Source: Breviolum minutum Mf 1.05b.01 (taxonomy: Eukaryota > Sar > Dinophyceae > Suessiales > Symbiodiniaceae). From it: a DNA stretch of 64,000 nt. Below the pieces are notes generated by a model. It saw only the letters and a list, made by a program, of their open reading frames with translations, was not told the DNA's origin and did not search any database. The position numbers were made by a program, and so were the translations under genes. Positions 37,341-49,602 of this stretch are shown piece by piece (within the stretch, counting starts at the first letter, position 1; every line of letters starts with the position of its first letter). Where the stretch lies: assembly GCA_000507305.1 (NCBI GenBank), contig DF239551.1:126179-190178 (forward strand), in the 5' to 3' direction.

Positions 37341-40300
37341 AGGCAGTTCAAGGTCTCAAAAGAATTGCCATGAACTGCCACACAATTCATGGTGGAACTC
37401 GATTTGTGCCACCCAGTAATGGAAGCAACATCACTTATTAGCATATGCATTGCTGAAGGTAGAATCGAGCAGATGAACCCCCAACGACTCATCCAATAAC
37501 AGTCACATTGCCTGGTTTTCTTGTTCTGGTTCTTGTGCTTTTTGCCAGTGTGCTTGTTCCCGCGCATAGCGGCCTTGGGTCGGATAAATTTGCTCGGTCA
37601 CATCGTGCTATGTATACCACGTCAATCATGTCAGATCAAATTGATGTCATTCACACCCTAACAAACATAGTAGCTGACAATATACCATGCCAAAGCATTC
37701 TCTTTGAGGAGGAAGGGGAATATATGTTTTTCAAGTACATGTTCACATGGCTGGAAGCCGGTTTCAAGTTGAAGCCGTGTATGCATGCTTATAAGTCCAT
37801 TCAAGGCATCAAATGCCACCTGCAGAACACGCAGAGCCTCATCCTTCTACCGCACCTAGTTATATAGGTGTTGGAACCTTTTAAGATGAAACCTAGATTA
37901 CCCCTTATCACGCTCACATCTCCATCTACCCCATTGTTAAAGTATGTCAAAGCCAACTGTTCAGTAAAGCCATCTATCATAATGAAACCAAATCCCATGG
38001 ACCGTGGACTTGTGCCTGAAAAGGGGGAGTCTGATCTGCTCCCAAACGAGCTAAAAGTGGCTTGGAGCCGGAAAGCTGCCATGAAAGGAGATGTGAGGAG
38101 TTGATTTACAAAAACTAATTTGCATGGCTTACTCTTTTACTTCAAGCATCCCTCTGCAATTCAAAGAGGTTTCGGTCGGCACAATGGAAAAAAAAACTCT
38201 TCGTTAGAAAGGAAGTGAAAAACAGCACTGGCTGCCAACACAGTTGACCTCTGTCTCAGCCTCAAGACCTTATCACTCAGTGCCTCCCATGGCCAATTCC
38301 AAATCCAAAAACGCCTGGAAATGGTTGGTAGCAAAATGGTGGTGTTTTTCCGAAAAGCACGGAGTTTGATAAGATCATCTCAAAAATCTTTCCTCAAAAT
38401 CGTGCCATTTTTCTTCGCCTCGATCTTCATGGCTTCATTTGGGGAAATGTGAGGTTTCGGTTCTGCAATCGTCCGGTGGTGATGTTGTTCGTTGCTGCCA
38501 AAAACCCACCGAAACGCCACAAAACTGCCCAGACTCTGGTGGTCGAGTGCCTTTAGCACTGATGGTATGTACAGAATATCGCTGCTCACAAAGATGCTAC
38601 TGCCTGCCAAGCAAAAATAAAAGACAATGATTTGATTTTGTATGATGTTGTATCCTCCTGAAAAAATGCAACCTATAGATTGCTTTCGATAGTGGGCCCG
38701 AGCCATCCCATTCCGTAGATGACAGTTATTATCTTTGCAGTAACCAAAGTAACAAAGTGACCAAGCAAACATTTCACTGGATCACACCGACAACAGAAAA
38801 TCAGCTCACACGCAGCGAAATTCAATGGACAGCCGGCATCGCTATTCCTGCTATTCCGAATGGCTAACCATCACATCCTCTTCAGTTCAGAAAGTATGAA
38901 TTCGCACATGTTGCAATAGATTCATCAACACCCATCACCCCCTTCCAAAGATCCAAGTGCACTTCCCATGGCAAAATGACAAGAATCTCCATCACCCTAG
39001 GTGACCTAAAATCCCCACAATTTCCCATCACTCCCATCACTCGCAAAACAGCTTCACCTGGGAATCTTGTTGGGAAAGGCCGCAGCCAACAAATCCGCAG
39101 CCAGGGCTGGCCTGGCACAGGCCAGTCACTTGCGAAAAGTGTTGTACCAGTTATGCCCATGCTCAGAGGTAAAAATCCGAGTCCTATACCCACCATTCAA
39201 CAAGCAACAGGGCTGGGGGGGATTGCACCCTCCCATTCTGATGTATCTGGAGACTAAACTCAGAAGGTTCCTTTTATCTGCTTAAAATTCCTCCGCTCCA
39301 ACCTCTTCGCTCGCAAATCTCTGAAAGCCTTCCAGCAGGTGCTGACAACCATTGCCAATTATTTTTGGATCTGTCATGCAAGAATACACAGGGGTTAAGG
39401 TTGATGGAGAATTTCACTTATGTCCAAAGATGAGCAAACTCTCGCGTACTTAGTGGTTCCATCTTGCGTACTGCAATTTACGGCAATCTGTGCAATGTAC
39501 TGTAGTGTTGAGTCATGGTGAGTCATGCTGTCTAGCGCTGTATTTTTTGCATAGTGCTGCGCCTTGTGCTAAAATGATATTTTGTTGGGCGTGGTGTTGC
39601 ATAGTCATATATAACCTTTTTCAAGCCTTCTCGACAGTTTCCAAAAAACAAGAGTATGCTGCTCTGGGGATGCATTTTGAACAGCGCATCTTTGGCAAAA
39701 GTCGCTCTAGAAAATTCGCCTCTGTTTGTTGAACCTCTCGCACATTGGCGCTGGAGGTCACAATGATGGACAAACAGTCACCTGCCACAGCGGCATGATG
39801 GCTGGAAACACCCAGGGGTGCAGGATACGGTACCTCATTTGATCTTAGGATGATAACGAGTGCATCTAGGAAACTTTCCGGACAAAAAAATCGGGGCGAA
39901 AGTTAGCTTCAGAAGTCTTGAACACATGTCAAGCTATAGTTATAGGATGTGGTAGGAAAGTCTAGGACATAACTCTGGCAGAGGTACAGGTCATGTCACA
40001 TGTCTAGTCTCTGCGAGTCTTCGGCATTTCCTGCTACATTGTGTCAGATAATTTCTGCACTTGGATGCACAGGGGTTGGACGCAAACCAACCCTCCACTT
40101 GTCAAAGCATATCTGATTGTAACAAGCGTGCCTTTGACTTGTAGCAAGTGCAACCAAACTCTTCAGAATGCTCATTACTGGTGTCAGCTAATTCCAACCT
40201 ACAGTTTCTCTACATACTGTATGATGTAAGGTGCATCAAATAATTTAAGATGTACAATATCTATACAAATATGTACATATACTTAAATATGCACCTGCAT

Positions 40301-40367
40301 ATATATATAGTATATATATATATATGTATATTAACTCCCAAACAAAAAAAATCTGGTTTGACCTTAC
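37341..40367. other. Stretch without confident genes
   Basis: Exon-like fragments on the minus strand near 38400-38560 and 39280-39370 read well in two frames each, so none is called. No array or transposon signature. Confidence 0.35.
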
Positions 40368-40443
40368 CTCGCTGCAGCTCTTGGGTAAAGAGAAGAACCC
40401 TCCCATTCAAATCATTCAAGTCAGCGTCAACCAACATGTTTGG
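40368..40443 (-). CDS. Exon of unrecognised gene
   Basis: 76 nt between TACCAG|CC and GCGAG|GTAAGG, the best donor match in this region. Reads PNMLVDADLNDLNGRVLLFT, then QELQR. Helical, phase 0 in and 1 out. Confidence 0.55.
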
Positions 40444-40754
40444 CTGGTATTAGGCCTGCAGGTCCTTCTCCAAGTATCATGTTTTGTCTTTTTTCACTTC
40501 TATCATTGTTTAATCGTTGGAGGCAGAATGCACCTGTATACATATCATATCATATCAAATCATATCTTACATATTTTGCAATTGTGTATAAAAAAATATA
40601 AACAAAGGCTGTTTAGTAAAAACGGTTGCTGTCCTTTTTTCGTTTTTGAATTCTTTGGACATCTACATGTCCAGCCACAAGGCAACCGAACGCTTCAAGG
40701 TTTCGATGCCGATATGCTCTGCAAGCATCAGCCTGCAGTAGCTCATTGAAAGGG

Positions 40755-40851
40755 TACCCTCCAGAAAAATTAACATATCCCACCTGGGGAAAAGGAAAAT
40801 CATCTTCAAATATGCCATTTTTGGGGGGAGATGTTAGTTTCCTGGAGGGTA
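40755..40851. repeat. Small element with terminal inverted repeats
   Basis: 97 bp ending in 21-22 bp inverted repeats: TACCCTCCAGAAAAATTAACAT-type left arm (40755-40776) against 40831-40851, with about three differences. MITE- or introner-like in size. No clear target duplication. Confidence 0.5.
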
Positions 40852-42969
40852 TCGAAATTAACTCTGAATTCCAATGCCATGAATATCATTGAAATTTTCA
40901 AACGTAGGCAACACCCGAATGTCACGTTCTGCTTAAATACTCCTTACATACATTTGGGCAATCAACTGTCCAGAAACAGTCCGTAATGAAGATCTATCAG
41001 GGACCACTGCGCCGCTATGAAACCAGTCAAGACTATTGTGGCGACTCTTACTGGGCGGACGATCATCCGAATATGTTTTTTTGTGCGGGCGGGGGAAGGG
41101 AGCGCTGGCAGATTTGTATACGTGTGTAAATATGCGCTCAGAATATGCAACCGATCATGAGGTTTGCATCAAACCATCTGGTGAGGTGCAGTTGAAGTAC
41201 CACCGTCCAAAGTATCGCTCCGTTGCACTGATTGCCTAATGTCCGTATCTACTAATATATACGCAGTGCGTCATCGTATATGGGACATTCCATTTCCAAC
41301 TTACAACAAAACCATACAAAACCAATCGACATTGAGCAAAACAAGATGGTGGAAAATAGCCACTTGATGCACAATGGCAACATCATCAACATCCACCTTG
41401 TGATGGCCCGTGTCACATGAAGATCCCCATCTCCCCATCTCCCCATCCATCTTCCCCGGAAATGGTCACCTATCTGCGGAAGTCTCTAGCTTCAAATTTG
41501 AAGCAACTGCCGCGACACAAATCTCAACCAGGCCCTGTCAAACAGTCAGATCTAAAAGTTTCACCAAATTTCACCAACCTGGAGCCAGCCAGGTTAAAAA
41601 TGGAAAGGTCTGAAATACCCACAAAAATTTTATGGGTTTTTTGTTCATGCTCATATATAATAGACCATTGGGGTTGGTGTAGTGCGAGGCCGTTCCAATT
41701 CACAGAAACCCCCCAAACAAAGAGTGAGATGAGTGAGATGTGCTTGTTTCTATCTACAACGACGAAGCACAGCCCACAAAATGCAGCAAAAGGATTCTGA
41801 TATTCTCTGATTATCTGATGGCATGCTGGGTCTGACAGATTCTATGCAAAAAACTTGCAACGACCCCCAAGCACCTTGACCTGGTAACGGTGTGCTGCCT
41901 CAAGTGGATGGAGGAATGCCATTGAAATAGAGTCAATGGATGCCGAGTATTCCGCGAAAAGTACGTACGTCAGGAAATGGGAGAAATAATTAGAAGGTAT
42001 ACGGTATATCTATATATATATATATAAATACAGTACATAAAGATATATCCAATTGTATCCATACATTATCCATTTACACACATATCATAATTACTCAGTA
42101 TACACGCTATAGATATACACAAATATTGCTTTGGCGGAAACACGTGCAGCTAAAGCCCTTCACCTGCAGCAACGCGATGGTGAGCTCATTGTCCCCCAAT
42201 CCGGCACTAGCCTAGGGGCGATTTGGAATGGCCTCTACTTCTGCAAAGCAAAATCATGGAAATTAATGGGGGGTCATTGCTTCTTTGATTTTCTCTTGCA
42301 GGTAGTTTGGTGAGTGGGAGGTGCACAATCTGAAAAGCAAAAAAATCAGACTGGAAAGTCAACATGTAATATGTATGTTTGCTTTTCGGTCGATAGGTCC
42401 GTGGTTCATAGTTCAGAATCTGTGGCAATAATACTCGTAGGATTCTGGTGTATGCATACATATGCACCAACGAAAATCATAGTATATACATATGCTATCA
42501 CATACAGTGATTCATGTGGTGAGTAGGGCGTTTAGCAAACCTTCAGATTGCCGTTGTAACGCGCAATCTGAATTATCCATGATCAAAGCCAGAGCTGTGC
42601 TGAGCACCACTTGGGTCACCAAACTACTTTGCCAGTGTACATGTACTCCACCATCTGCTTCACCTTCCAAGAGATGCGAAACATGAAGGCTTCTACAAGG
42701 CGAAACTGAAAATTGTCTGTACGAGTAAAATATATGAATTCAACCTGTTTAAAAAAAACATCTACAAATATTTAGAGATATCTTTACACACCCTCGGAGG
42801 ATGAGCAGTTTTCAAACGTGTTTACAAAACCAAGCTATGCCCTAGCCCTTGCCTAGAATTTCTAGGTAGCTTGGATTGTGGGCCCCTAAACCCAACTCTT
42901 AACATGAATTTTGCCCCGACCCCTTTGTTCACTTTTTTTCCGTCCCGGACGCTGGTGGCCCGGCAACCT
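40852..42969. other. Non-coding stretch
   Basis: Contains (TA)n at 42008-42026 and assorted AT-rich DNA. A plus-strand open segment at 42130-42310 has no splice support. Confidence 0.35.
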
Positions 42970-43111
42970 TTAAGGCGATTTGGCGACGACCCGGCGTTTT
43001 GCTGGAGGTTCCACATCCTCAGCATCCTCAGCATCCTCAGCATCGACCGGCTCAGGATCTTCCTCAAGTTGCTCCTCTTCCTCCCCCTCTTCACCCCAAA
43101 CTGCTGCGCAC
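42970..43111 (-). CDS. C-terminal exon: acidic tail with AED repeats and nuclear-signal-like end
   Basis: Starts TTCCAG|G and ends at a TAA. Reads CAAVWGEEGEEEEQLEED, then PEPVDAEDAEDAEDVEPP and AKRRVVAKSP. The three AED units come from a perfect 9-nt tandem (43014-43046). Acidic tail plus PPAKRR suggests a nuclear, perhaps chromatin-linked, protein. It lies downstream of the exon chain at 43.9-45.1 kb and probably ends the same gene. Confidence 0.62.
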
Positions 43112-43919
43112 CTGGAAAACCACAAAAAGCGTGGAAAGTCATGAAGGGCCACACATGTTGGAAACCATCACTGGTATGCCGTTTGACTTGTCCAGACATC
43201 CAAGTCAAATCATATTGAATTGGTATTTTAAATCTTGATGTATTTTGTGGTTTGACCTCTGACTTTCAAACCGCAGTGGATTCATGAAATGCAAAACGAA
43301 TCTTAAACCTTAGTGTAGTTGTGAAATTCCGTGGGAGACAATGGGATATCCCATCCCTCATGTGATTTTTTCTGTGCAAACATGTTTGAACAATACATAT
43401 CTCCACAAGATGGCGTGGCATTTGAGCACCATATCGCACCAAAGCCAAGCATGCAGTGACAAATTCAATCAAATTCAGGGTACGTCACCTTGCCTCCAAT
43501 TTTCTACCCCTTCAACATGTTTGGCCTAAGACTTGGCTGCCTTCCAAAAGGCATCTCTTCCAATTCAATTAACCTTCATGTTTTACCCACCTACCATGCC
43601 CACCACCTTTTCGGTTTTTTTTCGCAGAAAACGTGTTCACAGAAGTTCCGACCCCAAGGCACTCCAACTTCCAGTCGGCAACCTTCAAAGGTCCAGCGCG
43701 CTCTTCGCTGGCGAGCTGCTGAGGATTCTGGAGCCAAACCTTTTCGATTTTTTCCCGTTGAAATCATGGATGTTTTTGTCGGAAATGTTTCTAGCCAAAT
43801 CCAGTGAAATCTTGGAATATAGCCTTAAATTGGAATTTGACATCTTAGCACCATCCAGGGAATATTTGATCGAAAATTTGTTCACAGCATTATACGTGGA
43901 ACTGTCGATCTTTTTGGCA

Positions 43920-44002
43920 AGGTAGGAGATGTCCAAAATAGACTCGGACCATTGTGAGACACTTGTAGGCTTCAAAAGCTGCATGGACAAATGAGCGAGG
44001 GC
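43920..44002 (-). CDS. Exon of gene at 42970-45069
   Basis: Phase 0 start at ATTCAG|GCC. Reads ALAHLSMQLLKPTSVSQWSE, then SILDISYLAKK. It follows the 44306-44425 exon in frame. The frame remains open to 43685, so the 3' border is not fixed. Helical, armadillo- or HEAT-like in feel but not recognised. Confidence 0.5.
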
Positions 44003-44107
44003 CTGAATAAATGCAGAAAGTAAGAAGCAAATCAAAATGAATAAGTAGACTAAGTAAATTAATAAACAAATTAATGAATACAGTAAACGAACAAATCAAT
44101 GCATGCA

Positions 44108-44185
44108 TGAATAAATGAGTGAATGAATGAATGAATGAATGCATGGATGAATGGATGGATGGATGGATGGACGGACGGACGGATG
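44108..44185. repeat. GAAT / GGAT tetranucleotide array
   Basis: TGAA units pass into GGAT and then GGAC units. It lies in the intron between the exons at 44002 and 44306. Confidence 0.9.
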
Positions 44186-44305
44186 CATGCTGCACAGTCA
44201 TTGATGCATGCATAGTCATGTACCCTACATGCCTACGATGTTGGATTGCTGTTTGGTCGCCACAGTGGGGTTCTTCTTTTAAGAAATCCTCAACATTTTT
44301 CCCAC

Positions 44306-44425
44306 CTGCTGTGCTTTGACAAAGGCCTCCGCAACCCCTTTCTCTCCAAACTTCTCAATCAGGAAATCAATATCCTTGAGAACTTGGGAGAAAGACTTCC
44401 CTTTGCTCAAACGAAATGCTTGCAA
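44306..44425 (-). CDS. Exon of gene at 42970-45069
   Basis: 40 codons, phase 0 at both ends, CGAAG|TTG to CAGCAG|GTGGG. Reads LQAFRLSKGKSFSQVLKDID, then FLIEKFGEKGVAEAFVKAQQ. Clear coding character; unknown family. Confidence 0.66.
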
Positions 44426-44540
44426 CTTCGTGATGTTTTGGTTACGTCATACCGTCAGACTCATAGATACTCATAGTACCTATGCAACTTGTCCCTCCAA
44501 ACAAAACTTGGAAATGAAAAGCTGATCATCCACACCAAGC

Positions 44541-44732
44541 ATCCATGCGCCCATCTTCATCTATAGCCAACTCTTCAACGCCAAATCCTTCTTCCAGGGT
44601 GCCATAGTCTACTGGTACCAGGACCTCATCATCATCGTTGTCCCCAGGAAACGCCAAGGCCCTCAAGGCTTCTTGGCTGATGTCCTCGAGTTGAGACCAG
44701 TTGGTGCAGCTTCGGAGAGATGGGATGAGGGC
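44541..44732 (-). CDS. Exon of gene at 42970-45069
   Basis: 64 codons, phase 0 at both ends, TTGTAG|GCC to ATGGAT|GCTTGG (GC donor). Reads ALIPSLRSCTNWSQLEDISQ, then EALRALAFPGDNDDDEVLV and VPVDYGTLEEGFGVEELA. The acidic DNDDDE run and alternating hydrophobics look globular. There is no ATG, so start-based calling misses it. Confidence 0.65.
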
Positions 44733-44937
44733 CTACAACTGTAACCAAGCCAAGTACCAATGATAACGGTATATCAATTCCAGTGGATCTCGAAGAATCT
44801 CAGGTCAGACCCTGCACCTTCAAATGGACTTTAACTGAAAGGATCTTAAAGGTGCATTAAGGGTATGCACACGTGATCCAAGCATGTATATTATACATTT
44901 AGAATATTGCATGCGCATCTAACACCATTTTCATTGC

Positions 44938-45069
44938 CAGGCTGTTTCTGATTGAACTGCGTCCTGATTGTTCTGCAGCTTCAGCTTCAATAGTAACAAA
45001 ACCTTCTGCGGCACGAACCAAGGCTGTTCCACAGCTTCCATGGACGCTGTGGGTGTCAGAGACCAAGGA
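44938..45069 (-). CDS. Exon of gene at 42970-45069, most 5' seen
   Basis: 44 codons, phase 0 at both ends, ACATAG|TCC to AGCCTG|GCAATG (GC donor). Reads SLVSDTHSVHGSCGTALV, then RAAEGFVTIEAEAAEQSG. Joins the next exon in frame. The gene's N-terminus lies further upstream and was not found. Confidence 0.62.
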
Positions 45070-48000
45070 CTATGTCTGACCCCTGATCTAAGGTGCAGGG
45101 GGTATGGAATCCGATGGAATGCTGTGGAATGTAGGCCTTGGTGAGTGCATCACCTCCTGCATTACCTGCATTGCTTGGGAGCTTCTTGTGATCAAATATC
45201 TGTCTGGTTTAGGAGTGTCCAAATACATGTCTTTCCATTTTTTGGGCATCAAGCTGCAACAAATACACTCGAGGTTCTGAAGAATGACCTTCCATGCCAT
45301 GCACTTCAGCAAAATGTTACCTTCAACTGTCCCACAGTTAAGTGTCAAACATCCATCGAATCCCAACTTGCTGTTCCAAAATGCTTGGACCCAAAACTAC
45401 CATTTACTGAAGCGTAACATGCCAATTTCCCAATGGTCCCCCGGTTTTCCGTTTCGGAGCACCGCTGTTGCATCGAGGTCTTCAATTTCAACTTCTCGTG
45501 TGCTTTGCTCCTGGAACAAAATCCAGCAAAACGTACCTTCCTCGCTTTTACCGAGGAGATCTCCAGCGAGAAAAACGAAAAACCATTTAAGCTATACTAT
45601 TTGGATATTTTTTTCCGGAAACAAGGGGATTCCAGACCATAAATCAATTCTGATCATCAAACCCTCTTTTGGGAAAAAAAATCCATCTGCAATGGGAAAT
45701 CAAAGTTCATAAGAAACATAAAGATCAACACATCGATGGGTCCTTCATGCTATGGGACAGCATCGCCTTGAACACAGGAGATCGTGTGGACCTTGTTGTT
45801 TTTCAGCTCAAGAGCATCACTCTTGCAATCAGGGCAAATTAGATGTTCACAACCACAAACTGTTAGTGGCACTGGGGTACATCCAAATCGAATCTAGTTT
45901 ATGTCCTATTATCGGAACGAAACAACTTCTTGAACTGGCAATGCTGTTGCTAACAACATGCAGAACATGGCTGATTCATGTCGTGCTCTCAATCTGAGGT
46001 GTCTAGGCCCCTAGGCAACATGAGGCTGTGTACCAGCAGCTTGTCCTCTCCCACCTGGTATGGTAGGAGTGAGATACACTTCATGGCGGTTGTGGTTGCT
46101 CAGCTCTGAAAATTACCTTCTAAATGTTAGTCAAATCTTCCGGAAAACTCCCGCCATCTCAATGCTCAATACCGTCGATCCACATAACTTGCATACTTCC
46201 CGTTGTATTGGCAGCACCTGTTTTCCTGGGCACTAAGATTATTAAAACGGTGGTGCGTGTGCTGTTGAGGATGTGCAACAAATTCTGCAGCATTTGAGAC
46301 ATCAAGATACATCAAGTGTTTCTGTTTCTCCTATCTCCTTCGACATGTGCCATTTCACAAAAAGCTTTTGATTAGGTCCCAAGAAAAAAAAACAAGGTCT
46401 GGAAAGTGTTCCCTTCACACCTTCCCATTAAACGACCAACAGAGAATTGTCTCATTTTTTTTTTGGATACCTTTAACCCTTCTGCCTTCAAACACACATC
46501 GCCTTGGTTATCAAGCAACTGCCTGGGAGCTGGTTGCGAAAAATGATGGATAAAACCCTTTCATTTTGGCCAGGTGCAGGGTTTCAAAATCCACTTTCTG
46601 TACCATGAAAAGATAAAGAAAAAATTGGGGACTGAAAAAAGAATTGGATTTGGAGAAGGGAACTGTTGAAAAAGTTGGCTAGTCATCAGAGTCATCAAAC
46701 CACTGAAGCTCATATCCCACAATGTGGTCCAAGCTGAAACTGTGCAAGATTGCTACCTCAGTGACCGAACAAATTATACCCAATGTAGATGGCAAATAGC
46801 AAGCAACTATAGCCTGATAGCAGCGTTTTGGATTGTTACATGCATTCATTTACATTTACATAGATGTTACATATGTCAGAATGTGTTTACAGACACACTT
46901 TATGAGTATAACGGTATCCATGTGAATATATTGTACGAATGTATAGTTTTATGAGTCGATGTACTTTATCAGTATAGTTAAACTGTTGTACTTTGTTGGT
47001 ACGGTATAATTAACATATGTTAAAATGTACTACTTCATGAGTTTATGTACACATCACATTATCACAAACATCTTCCACATTTTAACTCGCTTTTTCCACA
47101 CACACACACACTAAATGAATCTCCAAAGATACGCCAGATCTGAGCTCAGATCCTGGGAAAGACTTCAACCATCCGGTGGTTGGGTTGTGAAAATTCGGGG
47201 GTTTTTCAAGGGGAATCCAAAGTTCACAACGGGGAAGTAACATTCCATCAAAAATTGAATGGAACCTTACCAACGTACCCCTAAGGAAGTTACTAGAGCT
47301 ATTAGAACTCAGGTTTAGGGGTCCGTTCAGTGGGTCCTGCTGGAGATTTCTTGGAAACATCGCTTTTGTTTAGGGAGCTGCACTAATGTTCATTAATATC
47401 ACTGATTATCAAATTGATCTGTTGAACAGATTGAACCAAAGTGATCAAAGTGAATGAATCTGTTGCCCTTCCAAGTGAACAAGAAACATCATGCTCGAAG
47501 AGCCAAAACATCCTTGGAAGCCTTTTGTCAGAATGCATGTATTTTTCTGAAACAAACTGCTGTCAGTACACAGGAATCCTGGGCATTGAGACTGAAACCT
47601 TTTTCTCCATAGGATCTCGACATGTCTTAACTTCTTTAGGAGGTCTTATATCAACACTCTTGTCAGACTATCGAGCTTCACCTTGCAAATCCTAATGGGG
47701 ACTCTAGTTCTAGAGGGCAAGAATTGGATATAAATTGGTGTTAACTGACAAATTATGAACAAATGAATAATACATGAATATGACATAATAAATCATGCTG
47801 AAAAGATGATTCAATTTGCCTTGGCAAAACCCACGTCCCCACCGTTGAACCGAAACATCCATCCCCAACGCCACACCTCTAGGCCCGACAAATGTGTGGA
47901 GATCCTTTGATCCAGGGGATGTGGTTGTGACCTTGGCCGACCACGGGCGCAAGTAGCAGCCCCCCCCCTTCCCCAAAAGTACAGTAATCCTCGTTATAGT

Positions 48001-48756
48001 CTTGTAGGATATAACTGATATAACTGCACAACTATAGTATACTATAGTACTATAGCACAATCACGTTGTAGAAAAGTTATGCAATTATGCAGCTATGCTT
48101 GTACCTTTTCATGTGCCGGGGGGTGAGGTTGGATTTCATAAATTTTCAATCATTCCATAAGACAATTCAGCTACGAAGGCTCTGTTTGACCTTCCTGTTG
48201 CATCTCTTCGGCGTTCTTTGGTCATTGATTTTGGGGGGCGAGAAGTCCATTCAATTCAGCACAAACTGGTGGGGAAAAACTGGAGAACAAATTCGAAGCA
48301 AAAAGTCATTATTATTTATAAACTATACTAGTTGGTGGTTTCAACCCAATTGAAAAATATTATATAGTAAAAATGGGAATCTTCCCCAAGTAGGGGTGAA
48401 AATAAAAAATGCTTGAAACCACCAGCTAGTATATTGTTTCCATTGATTTCCCTCAACTTTCACACAATTGCGTCCAACACAGAATCGCATTGTCATTGTT
48501 CGCACTGAGCCAACCTGGCACGCCCACTGTCATACTGCACCTTGGAACGGCCCAACTTGCACTGGGGGAGGAGGGATATGTTAGAAGCATTTCTCCAACT
48601 CCATCCAAAAATACTGTTGCAACTAGTTGAAACTATCTGAAACTCCCTACTTTGGAAAGAACATGACTTAAACTTCCATGCTTTGAGATGTTTCCCCTCC
48701 CCCATTTTTTCCTATGAGATATCTTGGGTGTCAATGTTTTCACTGCAAGTCTTCAC
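45070..48756. other. Stretch without confident genes
   Basis: A minus-strand open segment at about 45360-45600 (KAHEKLKLKTSMQQ) reads as coding in two alternative ways, with or without a 26-nt intron, so it is not called. AC run at 47095-47112 and a C-run at 47958-47970. Confidence 0.35.
48325..48432. repeat. Small element with 20-bp terminal inverted repeats
   Basis: 108 bp: ATACTAGTTGGTGGTTTCAA at 48325-48344 is mirrored by TTGAAACCACCAGCTAGTAT at 48413-48432 with one mismatch. AT-rich centre. Non-autonomous DNA transposon or introner-like. Confidence 0.6.
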
Positions 48757-48870
48757 CCCATCCACTGTGGGCCCTGACTCCACGACGAGGGAATCATTCT
48801 CCAACCATCCCTTTGTTGGATCCAAGACTTCTTTCAAGAGGACAAAGCCATCAGCACTTTCCTCAAACAT
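48757..48870 (-). CDS. MATH-domain protein exon
   Basis: 38 codons between CAAAAG|ATG and GATGGG|GTGAAG, phase 0 both ends. ADGFVLLKEVLDPTKGWLEN, then DSLVVES, matches the later half of a MATH (TRAF-like) domain: Gf-x-x-L-x-x-LxDp-x-kGWL-x-nDsLvve. MATH proteins bind substrates for ubiquitin ligases or proteases. The rest of the gene was not located. Confidence 0.65.
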
Positions 48871-49520
48871 CTTTTGGCCACGTGACACTTTGGGATTCAT
48901 AATTCATTGCATTTGCTTGGTAGGTTTGTTTGGAATGGAATAACTTAGCACCAGTAGACTTTAAGAAACAAAAGGTTTGCGAATAAGTCATTGAGTTGTA
49001 AAAAGTATCCGCAATTATCTATTTGGGTAGATGAGGGATAAGCAGGTGAAAGCTAAATGCCACTCACTTGCGCAATTGAAGTGTTTGCTTGGAATGTGGC
49101 ACATTTACCACTCCCCTAGAGAAAATTCCAAACACTAAAAGAAACATTGAAATCCCAAATGGGATTGGATGATTCTGAACTGAGTGCAAGTGCTCGGTGA
49201 TCCGCATAGGGTGCAGGGAACCAGCCTTTCAGACCTCGTGAACGCCATGGATGTATTAGTTGCCCCGTCTTGCGTTTCCATCCTTTTCTTCTGGTGGATC
49301 ATATTGGTATAGTAAAGAATCAACTGTCCCCCTATATATATTTGCTGTTGGAATATCTAACTTTCCCCCTCGGGGTTGCAGGTGGGTCCTCAACTCCAGG
49401 CACAAATCTTTTGCTGAACCCTAGGCAGTCACCCCCTGTAGGGAACACAACCACCCCTGAGTCACAAGGATGGCGTGCAACCAAGTCTTTGGCTACAACT
49501 CCCACGCGTGCACACTTTCT

Positions 49521-49522
<2 letters not shown>
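48871..49522. other. Non-coding stretch
   Basis: No supported coding sequence. Confidence 0.35.
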
Positions 49523-49561
<39 letters not shown>

Positions 49562-49602
49562 CAAACAAACAAACAAACAAACAAACAAACAAACAAACAA
49601 AG
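49523..49602 (+). repeat. (GCAC)n followed by (AAAC)n
   Basis: About ten GCAC units switch abruptly to about eleven AAAC units. ORFs through it are repeat artefacts. Confidence 0.92.
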
